Shown piece by piece: positions 52,222 to 61,066 of a DNA stretch of 64,000 nucleotides. The DNA lies in the NCBI GenBank assembly GCA_964606665.1, contig CAZSHS010000001.1, forward strand, positions 62,001-126,000, in the 5' to 3' direction. A model generated the notes under the pieces. That model was not told the origin of the DNA, searched no databases, and worked only from the letters and a program-made list of their open reading frames with translations. This DNA is from Aved-18 sp964606665. GTDB taxonomy: Bacteria > Cyanobacteriota > Vampirovibrionia > Obscuribacterales > Obscuribacteraceae. The position numbers and the translations under genes were made by a program. Within the stretch, counting starts at the first letter, position 1. Every line of letters starts with the position of its first letter.

Positions 52222-53724
52222 TTAGTGGGTGGCGCCTATGACAGCATCTTTAGATCTCGTAGAACTATTGGACACTGATTTCTCGATTTTGGCAATGATT
52301 TCTTGAACTTGAGCGTTGAAGTCTGCAGCGATTTTTTCGAGCATTTCCTTGGATGGACCTTCAAAATAAAGCCGAATTAATGGTTCGGTGCCTGAAGGTC
52401 TTATAAGCAGCCAGGTGTTTTCGTCGATATAAAGCTTCAGTCCGTCTTTACGTCCAGCTTTTGTGATTGTTTGTCCGCCCAGTTTCTTGATGTTCTCACC
52501 GCTTGTAAGAGCGTCCATAAGACCTTTCTGGGTGTGATTGTTGAGACGCAAGTCGGCACGCATATAAGTGAATTCAAAGCCCACTTCTTTTTGCAAATCG
52601 AGCCAGATTTGAGAAAGCGGTTTCTTTTCAAAAGCAATCATTTCGACCAAAAGTAAGTTAGCCATGATGCCATCTTTTTCTGGAATATGCCCGATGAAGG
52701 AAAGTCCGCCTGACTCTTCTCCGCCGATAAGAACATCGCCTTTGCGCATCTCTTCACCAATGAATTTGAATCCAACTGGTGTCTCCACTACTTCCAGACC
52801 GTATTTGTCTGCCAGTCTGTCAAGCAGGTGAGTGGTGGCAACGGTGCGAATGATTTTGCCTTTCTTGCCACGGTTCTTGGTCAGGTGCATTGTAAGCAGG
52901 CACAAGAGCTGATTTGGCGACAAATAATTGCCTTGTTCATCAATAACGGCAAAGCGGTCGGCATCACCATCGGTGGCAAGACCAACGTCTAATTTTTCGT
53001 TCTTGACCATAGTGGAAAGGTCTCGAAGATATTCTCTTTTAGGCTCGGGCATACCGCCACCAAAGAGTGGGTCGCGCCAGTCGTGCAAAACTCGGACCGA
53101 AACTCCCCATTGTTTGAGAGTGTGATCTAAATAGCCGCGACTAGTGCTGTAAAGCGCGTCATAACCAACTTTTAGTCCGGCATTGCCGATGCGCTTCAAG
53201 TCTATTAGCTGCGAGACTGCTGCCAAATATGGTGGCTGAGGATCAAAGTGTTTGATTTCGTCTTTGCTCAGTGGAATTTGGTCGGGGACGTTCTCCAGTT
53301 GAGTGACGATTGATGCTGTAATGTCGTCTGTGGCAGGACCTGCATATTCAGGTATATATTTAATTCCACAATATTCTGGTGGGTTGTGGCTGGCTGTGAT
53401 TTGTAGCGCGCCATGTGTTTTTTCGTGTTGGGTTGCCCAAGCTATGCAGGGAGTAGGAACGTCGCGGCTTGCCACCTTAACCGGGATGCCCATGGCCATC
53501 AAGACTAGAGCGCAGCGCTCTGCGAACTTGTCGGCTAAGAATCTGGTGTCATAACCAATAAGCATTGGAGTGCTTTTATCTAGTGAGGTTTTGTGTTTAT
53601 CTTTGAGATAAAGTCCTACTGCGTAAGCCACTTTTTCCACATTGGCGAAAGTGAAGTCTTCGGCGATGATGGCGCGCCATCCGTCGGTACCGAATACGAT
53701 GTTGTGGTGGGTCGCTTTGCTCAT
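52222..53724 (-). CDS. phosphoglucomutase/phosphomannomutase family protein
   Basis: 500 residues. All four alpha-D-phosphohexomutase elements are present: phosphoserine loop TASHNPPEYCGIKY, metal-binding DGDADRFAVID, sugar-binding GGEESGGLSF, and phosphate-binding RPSGTEPLIRLY. Interconverts hexose 1- and 6-phosphates. Good GGAGAA ribosome site upstream of ATG 53724. Substrate preference cannot be fixed from the motifs. Confidence 0.9.
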   Translation of the reverse strand: MSKATHHNIVFGTDGWRAIIAEDFTFANVEKVAYAVGLYLKDKHKTSLDKSTPMLIGYDTRFLADKFAERCALVLMAMGIPVKVASRDVPTPCIAWATQHEKTHGALQITASHNPPEYCGIKYIPEYAGPATDDITASIVTQLENVPDQIPLSKDEIKHFDPQPPYLAAVSQLIDLKRIGNAGLKVGYDALYSTSRGYLDHTLKQWGVSVRVLHDWRDPLFGGGMPEPKREYLRDLSTMVKNEKLDVGLATDGDADRFAVIDEQGNYLSPNQLLCLLTMHLTKNRGKKGKIIRTVATTHLLDRLADKYGLEVVETPVGFKFIGEEMRKGDVLIGGEESGGLSFIGHIPEKDGIMANLLLVEMIAFEKKPLSQIWLDLQKEVGFEFTYMRADLRLNNHTQKGLMDALTSGENIKKLGGQTITKAGRKDGLKLYIDENTWLLIRPSGTEPLIRLYFEGPSKEMLEKIAADFNAQVQEIIAKIEKSVSNSSTRSKDAVIGATH

Positions 53725-53744
53725 TAATACGGGTTCTCCACGAA

Positions 53745-54842
53745 CTAAATTTTAGAATTTATGCCTGAGGTAAATAGAGGAAAATATTCGTAAACCGCAT
53801 CCCAAGCGGTTCTTGCTTTCTTGCCTTCGCAATACAAGAATTGTTCATGTATGTCACGCGATCCTGCAGGATATGTGTTATCTGGCTTTCTAGCAAGGAG
53901 CGCGTCTTCGCTGTCGAATTGAACTACTGATCCATCACGACCATAAAAACGAAACTTGGTAGTGTCGTTTGTGTGCAAAGCCTGGAATTTGCTAGACAAC
54001 CGAAATCCATCATCCGCCATAAGTGCAGTGACGAAATTCCAATTCACATCGCTGCGCTCAATTGCTCGTCGCTCGACTGCCAGTTCGCGAATAATATCAA
54101 TGCTCCAGTACTGCCCATCTAAGCGACGCACTGTGAGTGTGCCATCGGGTGCAACGGAGGCTGAGTGTCCTTGAGAAATGATTCTTCCCATGCCATCGCG
54201 GACGGTGACAATGCGATCTTTATTTTCAATCAAGTTATCGTACACGCATTCGCCAATAGAATGCACATGACCTGCGCCGTCGGTCTTCATCCAATAGACC
54301 AGACGACCGGCGTGATCATAAGTGTAACTAAGAGCTACATCACGCGGCGATTTAACGTAAAGCACGCGACCAAGAGCATCTTTGATTATGCGAGCACCTT
54401 GCGAGGTGTCTTCATATCTGAAGTCAGAGCGAGGTGGGGCACAATTGAGCGTGTCTTCGGATAGTCTTTTGGGGCGACGCGTAGTCAGTGGCGGTGGCGA
54501 AAAGTTATAAACTGAATTGGGCCCTGTTTGATTAATTTCGTCAGTCAAAATTTCTTTGAGCGCACTGCTCAAAAGTTGGTCGTTAGCGGTAACCGGGTGC
54601 GCTGTTGATTGAGCGGGAGTATTAGCAGTTTTTTGATAACCGCTTAGACCTTGTGAATTATCTTGATAAAGGGTGCTCTGCTTTTGGGCTGTATTCCTAG
54701 CTAAATAATCAAGAAATCGTTCTTGCTCAAGTTCTTTGGATGTTTTCAAACGCGAATTGCAGGCGCTTGAAACGGCTGTCTTTTGTTCATTGGAAAAGCG
54801 CGCGAGTTTATGTCTCGGCAAATGCCCCAGTTCCAAGTACAT
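53745..54842 (-). CDS. hypothetical protein with YD-repeat-like segment
   Basis: 365 residues. The N-terminal ~130 residues are Gln/Ser/Thr-rich and low-complexity. A middle region resembles RHS/YD repeats (DALGRVLYVKSPRDVALSYTYDHAGRLVYW, seen as DALGRVLYVKS and SYTYDHAGRL). There is no signal peptide, and no toxin domain is visible at the C-terminus. It could be a secreted or structural protein carried on an uncharacterised system. Confidence 0.6.
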   Translation of the reverse strand: MYLELGHLPRHKLARFSNEQKTAVSSACNSRLKTSKELEQERFLDYLARNTAQKQSTLYQDNSQGLSGYQKTANTPAQSTAHPVTANDQLLSSALKEILTDEINQTGPNSVYNFSPPPLTTRRPKRLSEDTLNCAPPRSDFRYEDTSQGARIIKDALGRVLYVKSPRDVALSYTYDHAGRLVYWMKTDGAGHVHSIGECVYDNLIENKDRIVTVRDGMGRIISQGHSASVAPDGTLTVRRLDGQYWSIDIIRELAVERRAIERSDVNWNFVTALMADDGFRLSSKFQALHTNDTTKFRFYGRDGSVVQFDSEDALLARKPDNTYPAGSRDIHEQFLYCEGKKARTAWDAVYEYFPLFTSGINSKI

Positions 54843-54920
54843 ATGAACCTGCTGTGAAATTACTGTAAGTACCAGAAGTACGCGAACAAGTGAAGAATTC
54901 TACCACTTTTACAGAATTTA

Positions 54921-55739
54921 TTATGCGTCTCGATATCTTGAAACTTCGGTCGAGAGCCAACCTCTGACTTGCAAAGATTCTGCCATTCGTATGCCTCTTG
55001 TACGTTCATCATACATAGCTACGCAGAACTGACCAATGTTGATTTTGCCCTGGCTGAGCAGGTCTTCAGCCAATTGAAGGGACTGGACCTCAGCATCGTT
55101 TACGTAACCAGCTTGCGAGATTAAATCTATAACCGAGATATTGGGATAGAGTGCCATCTGGTTGCGAAGAGCATGCACCTCAGCAACGCCAATGATTTGA
55201 GCCGCTTTCATCAATTCGATGATTTTGGGCATGACATCAGTCATCGGTTGAGTGGTGACCATCTGTGCTGCTGGTCGATCTGCAGAGCCTTCAGGGGCTG
55301 CTCCCACCATATCAAGAGTTCCATCGGGAGGAATAGATCCTTCCTTAATCAGTTGACCGCGTGCAGCAATAAGGTCGTGGCTCAAGCGCAGACGTGGTTT
55401 TCGCAGAATGAATCCAGCATTGAGTATTTTGTAATAGTTGCGCAGGTCTTGCTTTGCATCGGGGTGGACGCGTAAAAAACGTTTGACCGCTTTAAAATAA
55501 GCAGCCAAAACCATGCTTGGATTGACGTCGCATTCAATTTGCAAAAGGTCGTAATAATTGTCCGGCTGCATTTGCTCTTCCGCTTTAGGCGGGGGCAAAA
55601 GGTCCGGAAAAAGTTGATAGAGTTCCTGGCACGATTTAATCATGCCTTCGGTATCTGTTGCAGCCCAACTAGCACGAAGGGCAGCACAGAGAATCTGGCT
55701 CTCCAGTTCGATACGGTTGGCTCCGCCCGTATTCGCCAC
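54921..55739 (-). CDS. J-domain-like / MshEN-like fusion protein
   Basis: 272 residues from GTG 55739 (GGAGG 11 nt upstream). Residues ~65-125 (NYYDLLQIECDVNPSMVL, VHPDAKQDLRNYYKILN) look like a degenerate J domain with an HPD tripeptide. The last ~90 residues (KAAQIIGVAEVHALRNQM, NISVIDLISQAGYVNDAEV) contain MshEN-like helical repeats. It lies 16 nt after an FHA-protein gene, so they are co-transcribed. The combination of chaperone-like and MshEN-like modules is unfamiliar to me. Confidence 0.65.
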   Translation of the reverse strand: MANTGGANRIELESQILCAALRASWAATDTEGMIKSCQELYQLFPDLLPPPKAEEQMQPDNYYDLLQIECDVNPSMVLAAYFKAVKRFLRVHPDAKQDLRNYYKILNAGFILRKPRLRLSHDLIAARGQLIKEGSIPPDGTLDMVGAAPEGSADRPAAQMVTTQPMTDVMPKIIELMKAAQIIGVAEVHALRNQMALYPNISVIDLISQAGYVNDAEVQSLQLAEDLLSQGKINIGQFCVAMYDERTRGIRMAESLQVRGWLSTEVSRYRDA

Positions 55740-55755
55740 TGTTGCTTATGCCTCC

Positions 55756-56214
55756 CTAGTTCTTCCCGACTTCAAAACTTAATTCGGTGTGTCCAACGCG
55801 AATCTTGTCTCCCGATGAAAGAATCTGGCGCTTCACAACAGGGTGTCCATTTAACAGGGTGCCGTTTGTTGATCCCAGATCTTCTATCCAGAACATACCC
55901 TCTTCAAAAGTAATCCAGGCATGATGTCTTGAAGCAAATGTATCATCTGCAACAACAACTTGGTTGGAAGGATCCCGACCGATTTTGACTTTGGAGTTTT
56001 TCAGGGGGATTTTTTGACCCGTTTTCTGTACGAAAACATTTACCGAGCCAGGCAAATTAGTGCCGTCGGTTTTGTCCGACTCCGATTTTAGGTAGTCGGT
56101 TTGAAGACTTTTCATGTCCAGGTCGGTAACCGTGGCGCAATAGACGCAACGTTGTCCTTCTGGCTTTGGACGTCCGCAACTGGGGCAAGGTTCGCTATTT
56201 GAGCTTTCAGACAT
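55756..56214 (-). CDS. zinc-ribbon FHA domain protein
   Basis: 152 residues. N-terminal zinc ribbon (CPSCGRP...CVYC), a ~35-residue linker, then an FHA domain with VKIGRDPSNQVVVADDTFASRHHAWI (GR, SRHH) and the DLGSTNGTLLNG motif, which binds phosphothreonine. A protein kinase partner is not in the window. Confidence 0.9.
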   Translation of the reverse strand: MSESSNSEPCPSCGRPKPEGQRCVYCATVTDLDMKSLQTDYLKSESDKTDGTNLPGSVNVFVQKTGQKIPLKNSKVKIGRDPSNQVVVADDTFASRHHAWITFEEGMFWIEDLGSTNGTLLNGHPVVKRQILSSGDKIRVGHTELSFEVGKN

Positions 56215-56317
56215 TGCTGAGATTGAGATTCCCTGAATAAAAACCGAGACTAATTATACGTAAACACGATGGATAAATTGACTTAGTTTACTTTTGCTAC
56301 AGAAAGCTTTCAAAATA

Positions 56318-56680
56318 TTAGCCGTTGGCAGCTTCTTTATCCGAATTGTCAGGGCTTGCCAATGGCGCCTCGTTGGAGCAGGCTTCATTGGCCTGGATTT
56401 CTATTTTTTTGGTTCTGAAGCAATAACTGCAATAAACCGGTCTGTATCCTTTAGGTTGAAAAGGAACGCGTGTCGGCGTCCCGCATTCGGCGCACATAAC
56501 TTCTGCGGTTTTTTCGGGATTTTCGCCGCTACGCTTAACCCTAACTAAAATTCTGCAATTGGGGCATCGGCGCGGTCGGTTGTAAAGCTCTTTTTGTGCA
56601 AAAAACTCTTGTTCACCAGCAGAAAAAACAAAAGTATTCCCACAGTCGCGACAAGCCAAATCGATGTCTTCAAAAGTCAT
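56318..56680 (-). CDS. double zinc-ribbon protein (cxxc_20_cxxc type)
   Basis: 120 residues. First CxxC...CxxC cluster (LACRDCGNTF, RRCPNCRIL) resembles the TIGR04272-type ribbon. A second (VMCAECGTPTRVPF, PVYCSYCF) has the VPF.P...PVYC pattern of other small ribbon proteins. Acidic tail. Role unknown, possibly nucleic-acid or protein binding. Confidence 0.85.
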   Translation of the reverse strand: MTFEDIDLACRDCGNTFVFSAGEQEFFAQKELYNRPRRCPNCRILVRVKRSGENPEKTAEVMCAECGTPTRVPFQPKGYRPVYCSYCFRTKKIEIQANEACSNEAPLASPDNSDKEAANG

Positions 56681-56821
56681 ACTGCTATGGAATTTCCTTT
56701 CGTTCTAATAAATGCAATGCCCGCAAAAAAATCCCGGATAACGCAATATGCAAGGATTTTTCCTTATCATAATATCATGCGACGGTAGCCTACAGGCGTC
56801 CTAGTATCAGAGAAGTAACCA

Positions 56822-57811
56822 TCATTTTTTTCGCTTTTGTCGCGAATAAACGCTTACGTCCATTTGTGCGTTAACGTTCATAAAATGAGCGCAGGCAGCC
56901 ACCATTACGGCATTATCTGTGCAGTATCTGAGTGGTGGCATAAAGACTTTGACTTCGCTCAATTCAGAAAATCTTTTTCTCAAATCACTATTGGCGGCAA
57001 CTCCTCCCGCCAATACCACAGTTGAAAGACCAAGTTGCTTTGCTGCTTGAAGCGTCTTTTTGACCAATATCTGATTTGCTGCTTTTTGAAAAGATGCAGC
57101 CAGATCAGCCACAGGAAGATTTTCCTGGTCACTGTTTTTTTCAAGCTTTTCGATAGTGCGCAGTACGGCTGTTTTTAAGCCGCTATAACTAAAATCAAAT
57201 TCGTCCACATTTCCTTCTGGCAGTGCAAAAGTCTCTGGATTGCCGCTTCGGGCTAACTTATCGATTGCTGGTCCGCCTGGATAACCAAGACCAAGCATCC
57301 GAGCCACTTTGTCATACGCCTCACCCACTGCATCGTCTAGAGTTTGTCCTAAAATCGTGGCCGTTTGATAATCTGAGAAGTGCACTAACTGAGTGTGTCC
57401 GCCACTAACTAACAAACAAAGGAAGGGTGGCTCCAAATCGGTATCGATGTAATTGGCGCACACGTGAGCAAAGAGATGATCAACTGCAATCAATGGCTTA
57501 GACCACGACCAGGAAATTGCTTTTGCAGCAGAGAGTCCGACTAGAAGCGCACCCACAAAGCCGGGACCGTTTGTGCAGGCTATAGCGGTGAGGTCGTTTT
57601 TGTCGATTTTCGATTCTTGCAAAACATCGTCTATGACTTCGTTTATGGCTTCAAGATGATGTCGGGCCGCCACTTCCGGGATGACACCGCCAAAAGTTTG
57701 ATGAATCATTGCTTGAGTTTTGACACTTTGAGCCACAATCTTTCTGCCGTCCTGCACGATGGCGCAAGCGGTTTCGTCGCAACTAGTTTCGAGTCCAAGA
57801 ATTAGTGTCAT
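56822..57811 (-). CDS. tsaD: tRNA N6-threonylcarbamoyladenosine synthase subunit TsaD
   Basis: 329 residues from ATG 57811 (ILGLETSCDETACA follows at once); the frame extends upstream to 57898 but those codons are basic and non-homologous. Metal site HLFAH and the substrate loop VSGGHTQLV, plus DDAVGEAYDKVARMLGLGYPGG, are the TsaD signatures. With TsaB/C/E it makes t6A37 in ANN-decoding tRNAs. Its start codon region overlaps the promoter of the divergent secreted-protein gene. Confidence 0.96.
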   Translation of the reverse strand: MTLILGLETSCDETACAIVQDGRKIVAQSVKTQAMIHQTFGGVIPEVAARHHLEAINEVIDDVLQESKIDKNDLTAIACTNGPGFVGALLVGLSAAKAISWSWSKPLIAVDHLFAHVCANYIDTDLEPPFLCLLVSGGHTQLVHFSDYQTATILGQTLDDAVGEAYDKVARMLGLGYPGGPAIDKLARSGNPETFALPEGNVDEFDFSYSGLKTAVLRTIEKLEKNSDQENLPVADLAASFQKAANQILVKKTLQAAKQLGLSTVVLAGGVAANSDLRKRFSELSEVKVFMPPLRYCTDNAVMVAACAHFMNVNAQMDVSVYSRQKRKK

Positions 57812-57820
57812 AATCGATAT
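57806..57820 (+). promoter_or_regulatory. leaderless extended -10 promoter, overlapping tsaD start
   Basis: TGT-CATAAT (57806-57814), an extended -10, then exactly 6 nt and ATG 57821. The tsaD ATG (minus strand, 57811-57809) lies within the -10. Confidence 0.55.
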
Positions 57821-58108
57821 ATGAACGATAACATGCAGGCGAAACTTAAACCGATAACGGTAGCGCTTTTTTACGCAATTGCTTTTGCATTTGTACAAGC
57901 TGCACTTGCTGATGAAACCAAGGTGGAGTCAACTATTACGACGACGACCCAAGTTAACAATTTGTCCACTAATAGCGTGGATGCAGAAGCGCTTCCATCT
58001 GGAAGTAGTAGCCTTGGTTTTGATCCAAATCCAGACAGTTCCAATCAAGACCCAAATTTGCCCACAGTCAGCACCTCGTCTGACGACGGCAATACAGTCG
58101 ACCCATAA
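57821..58108 (+). CDS. small secreted protein with PSGS motif
   Basis: 95 residues. Signal peptide to about residue 30 (AALA). The rest is Ser/Thr/Asp-rich with an ALPSGSSSLGFDPNPDSSN motif. The next gene's product has a matching AVPSGSFSFGFNGSG, so the two are related. No domain known. Start fits the leaderless promoter; a second in-frame ATG lies 12 nt downstream. Confidence 0.65.
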   Translation: MNDNMQAKLKPITVALFYAIAFAFVQAALADETKVESTITTTTQVNNLSTNSVDAEALPSGSSSLGFDPNPDSSNQDPNLPTVSTSSDDGNTVDP

Positions 58109-58115
58109 ATTTGGC

Positions 58116-58144
58116 TTGACAAGTGGATTTATTTCCTTTAATAT
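58116..58144 (+). promoter_or_regulatory. strong sigma70-type promoter of the secreted-protein genes
   Basis: Perfect TTGACA (58116-58121), 17-nt spacer, TAATAT (58139-58144). It predicts a leader of about 130 nt before ATG 58280. The leader has a weak GC-rich hairpin (CGGGTG near 58228, pairing with TGCCCG near 58250) but no riboswitch I recognise. Confidence 0.7.
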
Positions 58145-58279
58145 TTCTCTAAGTTATATATTGTCCGCGGCAGACAAACTGCCTTTTCAATCCACTTACT
58201 ACAAAATTCATAGATTAGACGCCAAGCGGGTGCGAGCTTTTGTTTGCTGCCCGTGCCAGGAAAAAGGGTATAAGGTGTT

Positions 58280-58819
58280 ATGAAGAAGAATACAAAACTG
58301 AGTCTTATAGCGCTTGCAGCTATTACTGCATTCTCCTTGTCTAGCAAAGCGGCGTTTGCCGACGGAATAGACATGGGAGCCAATGGTGCCACCGCCAACC
58401 TAGGTGGTGACACAGGTTCGCACAGCACGAGCGTACTTAATGATGGCAGCGGCGGTACGCAAAATGAAGGCAGCAGTTTTGGTTTTGACGAAGGAAGTCC
58501 AGCCACTGCTTCGCAAGGCAAAGAAGGCGATGTCGGTCGCACCACAGACTTTACTCGCGGCAAGTATTACGGCAACACGCAAACCACATCTCCTCAGTAT
58601 CAAAGTACAAAAGGCGATGCTGTAGTAAAAGAATATAACGACATAAACTTGCTCTCCAACTACAGTTTCGACAACTCGGCTGTACCTTCGGGAAGTTTCA
58701 GCTTTGGCTTCAACGGCTCTGGTGCTCCAAGTCAGATGGGAGCTAAATATGTTGGCAACGGTTGGTATCTGCCTAAAACATCAACTGGCTCGGTTGATTT
58801 GAATATCGTTAGTCCCTGA
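58280..58819 (+). CDS. secreted protein with GSFSFGF motifs
   Basis: 179 residues. Signal peptide ends near AFA (residue 27). The mature part is Gly/Ser/Asn-rich with motifs GSSFGFDEGSP and AVPSGSFSFGFNGSGAPSQ. TATAAG (58269-58274) lies 5 nt before the ATG, but the strong promoter at 58116 is the better candidate for transcription. AAGGTG is too close to the ATG to be an ideal ribosome site. No domain known. Confidence 0.75.
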   Translation: MKKNTKLSLIALAAITAFSLSSKAAFADGIDMGANGATANLGGDTGSHSTSVLNDGSGGTQNEGSSFGFDEGSPATASQGKEGDVGRTTDFTRGKYYGNTQTTSPQYQSTKGDAVVKEYNDINLLSNYSFDNSAVPSGSFSFGFNGSGAPSQMGAKYVGNGWYLPKTSTGSVDLNIVSP

Positions 58820-58829
58820 GGTTTGATCG

Positions 58830-59396
58830 ATGAGATTTGCTTTTGCATCATCAATTCTTTGTGTGGCACTCTGCTCTTTCTCTTTTGCAGCTCAAGCCCA
58901 GCCGACTGTGAATTACGACCTGACTACTTTTAAAGAAAAACCAAAGACTCAGTCGGCAATGGATTTTTCACTGAAGGCAGATGATTTTTCAAAGCATAGT
59001 TATAAACGCGCATTGCTCAAAAGTAAATTCGGAACCTCGAGCATTGGGCTTGGAGTTAACGGTCAAAGCCCAGCATTCAATCCTAATGCGTTTGATTATT
59101 TGCATCCAGAAACTCTAAAAGACAATCTTGAAAATGTTTCGGACGACGATGCTTATTTTGATGAAGCTTACAACAAGCCAGAAGTGCAAAAAAGCTATTC
59201 GTCTAGTTATGAAACCAATAAGCGCTTCGATGACAAATTCTCAAAGATTGACAGCAAATTTCAAAACAAAAAGGACGATGATTTGTTTGGCTCCCCTACT
59301 CGTTCTCCAAAGCCAAGTTCGCACCAAGGCAACTCAGATTCTTCAAAAAAATTCCAATTGAACCATGATTCCAATCCTGATGACTCCATGTTCTAG
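58830..59396 (+). CDS. secreted hydrophilic protein
   Basis: 188 residues. Signal peptide ends at AQAQ (~24). The mature part is Lys/Asp/Ser-rich, without Cys, and looks disordered. TGAGG lies 8 nt before ATG. Likely same transcript as the 58280 gene (11-nt gap). No family recognised. Confidence 0.72.
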   Translation: MRFAFASSILCVALCSFSFAAQAQPTVNYDLTTFKEKPKTQSAMDFSLKADDFSKHSYKRALLKSKFGTSSIGLGVNGQSPAFNPNAFDYLHPETLKDNLENVSDDDAYFDEAYNKPEVQKSYSSSYETNKRFDDKFSKIDSKFQNKKDDDLFGSPTRSPKPSSHQGNSDSSKKFQLNHDSNPDDSMF

Positions 59397-59412
59397 AGAG
59401 GCAAAACTTACT

Positions 59413-60075
59413 ATGAAACTTTATTCTGTGCTAGCTTCCTTACTAATTGTCTCTTTGACATCGCCTGCTTTTGCAAATCCCCAGGCGTCGGCGGGAAATC
59501 CAGGCACAACTGGACGCAAGTCTTTTCAAACAGCCAACCTGACGCGAGGCAATGCACTACAAACCGCCTCGCAAAGAATTCGTTTGCGCCAGGCTGGATT
59601 TGGTAATTTGACCCCACAGGCACCAGGCGGTGGTGGTCGAAACGGGCTTCCAAACACACGTCTTGATAGTTTTGTTTTAAATGCTGGCGGATTGTCCGAA
59701 GCTATTTATGGTGATGAAGGATCTTCAGGACCGCCTCCTTATTTTGGGTTTGACCAGGTTCATCGTATTGGAACTGGTATTTATAGTCGTGGACTTTCTA
59801 CTGGGCACGCAAGTGTGATGCCCTCTGCCTGGGGACACGATGGTGAGTTTAGTCATTCAGGTGGATTCAATGGTGGAACTGGAGCCAACTTCGCACCCAA
59901 CTTGTATCTAGACGGAACCATGCGTGGAGATATGGAAGGCGACCCAGGCAAACTGGGTGGCGAAGAAAAAGCGCATGAAGGTTTCCAGAATAATACGCCC
60001 GAAAATGGCGACTACGACAACGAGCGTGGAGAAATAGATAACACACCTGGTTCGGGCGGCTATCAAGGTCTTTAA
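59413..60075 (+). CDS. secreted Gly-rich protein
   Basis: 220 residues from ATG 59413, where a signal peptide (MKLYSVLASLLIVSLTSPAFA) begins; the frame is open from 59365. The mature region is Gly/Asn-rich with a Phe/Tyr-containing repeat-like texture, suggesting a surface or matrix protein. No domain known. GAGAGG lies 14 nt upstream of the ATG. Confidence 0.72.
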   Translation: MKLYSVLASLLIVSLTSPAFANPQASAGNPGTTGRKSFQTANLTRGNALQTASQRIRLRQAGFGNLTPQAPGGGGRNGLPNTRLDSFVLNAGGLSEAIYGDEGSSGPPPYFGFDQVHRIGTGIYSRGLSTGHASVMPSAWGHDGEFSHSGGFNGGTGANFAPNLYLDGTMRGDMEGDPGKLGGEEKAHEGFQNNTPENGDYDNERGEIDNTPGSGGYQGL

Positions 60076-60143
60076 GTCTCTACATCTTGCCTGTAGACTG
60101 TTTGAATTTACAAACGATTCCAAACAGAACAAGTGAGAGTGAA

Positions 60144-60524
60144 ATGGCGCCCGAAATTATTTTTACACAAGATGCACCCAAAGCAATTGGTCCTTATAGT
60201 CAGGCTGTGAAAGCTAATGGCGTGGTTTATATTTCGGGTCAAATTCCAATCGATCCCAAAACTAGCGAGCTTGTAAAAAGCGGTATTGAAGATGAAGTAC
60301 GCCAGGTTATGAAAAATCTCAAAGCCATCATCGAGAAATCTGGATCGAGCATTGATAAGGTTCTTAAATGCAATATCTACTTGAAAGACATGAATGATTT
60401 CGACGTGGTAAACAATGTATATGGTGAATATTTTACTAAGCACAAACCAGCTAGAGCCTGTGTTCAAGTAGCGAGACTCCCCAAAGATGTGAGTGTGGAG
60501 ATAGACGCAGTCTGCATATGTTAG
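60144..60524 (+). CDS. ridA: RidA family enamine/imine deaminase
   Basis: 126 residues from ATG 60144. AIGPYSQAVKANGVVYISGQ (given in part: AIGPYSQAVKANGVVY) and the C-terminal RACVQVARLPKDVSVEIDAVC are RidA signatures, including the conserved Arg and Glu. Trimeric enzyme that removes reactive 2-aminoacrylate. Overlaps the prepilin peptidase gene by 7 nt, an unusual pairing. Confidence 0.93.
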   Translation: MAPEIIFTQDAPKAIGPYSQAVKANGVVYISGQIPIDPKTSELVKSGIEDEVRQVMKNLKAIIEKSGSSIDKVLKCNIYLKDMNDFDVVNNVYGEYFTKHKPARACVQVARLPKDVSVEIDAVCIC

Positions 60525-61066
60525 GACTTGATTTTAATCAAATTGCGATACTACTGATAGTGACAGTAGCTGCCGTCATCGACTTTAAAACAAAAAAAAT
60601 ATTGAATGTAATCACTTTTCCTGCTGCTGTTGTTGGCATTATTTCAAATACCATTACCGGCGGACTGTCTGGTTGCTTATGGTCTATTTTCGCCTGGTTT
60701 TTAGGCGCGATCATTATGGTCTATCCTCATCCAAAAAATAAACTGGGTTTTGGTGATGCAAAAATGATGGCAGCAATTGGTGCATTTCTTGGTCCAGTTG
60801 GACTGCTTGTGACTCTTTTGTATTTTTCTATTTTCTATGGAATGGTCGCGATCTGGCGCGTTGCTAGCGTAATTCCATGGAAACAATTTTTCAACGTATT
60901 TTTCAAATTTGGTGGCAATGTTGCAGTTATTGCAAACGACATAGACACAGAGAAGATTTTGACTATGATGAAATCCAAAATTGCCCTTGGTCCGCTTATT
61001 GCGCTTGGCACTTATTGCTGCGTTTTCTTTCAGAAACAAACAATTTCATTTTTGGGCTTCCACTAA
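60518..61066 (+). CDS. A24 family prepilin peptidase (TadV/CpaA)
   Basis: 182 residues, about 5-6 membrane segments. Catalytic Asp motifs AVIDFKTKKILN and GFGDAKMMAAIGAFLG (GxGD) are present. No N-terminal methylation domain, as in TadV/CpaA. Processes Flp-type prepilins for the Tad pilus; TadA, B and C lie downstream on the other strand. No Flp prepilin gene was found in the window. Confidence 0.9.
   Translation: MLGLDFNQIAILLIVTVAAVIDFKTKKILNVITFPAAVVGIISNTITGGLSGCLWSIFAWFLGAIIMVYPHPKNKLGFGDAKMMAAIGAFLGPVGLLVTLLYFSIFYGMVAIWRVASVIPWKQFFNVFFKFGGNVAVIANDIDTEKILTMMKSKIALGPLIALGTYCCVFFQKQTISFLGFH

Noticed and set aside
58145..58279. Riboswitch (for example c-di-GMP) in the ~130-nt leader of the 58280 gene
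   Set aside because: Only a weak 6-bp GC hairpin is visible, and no conserved motif could be matched.
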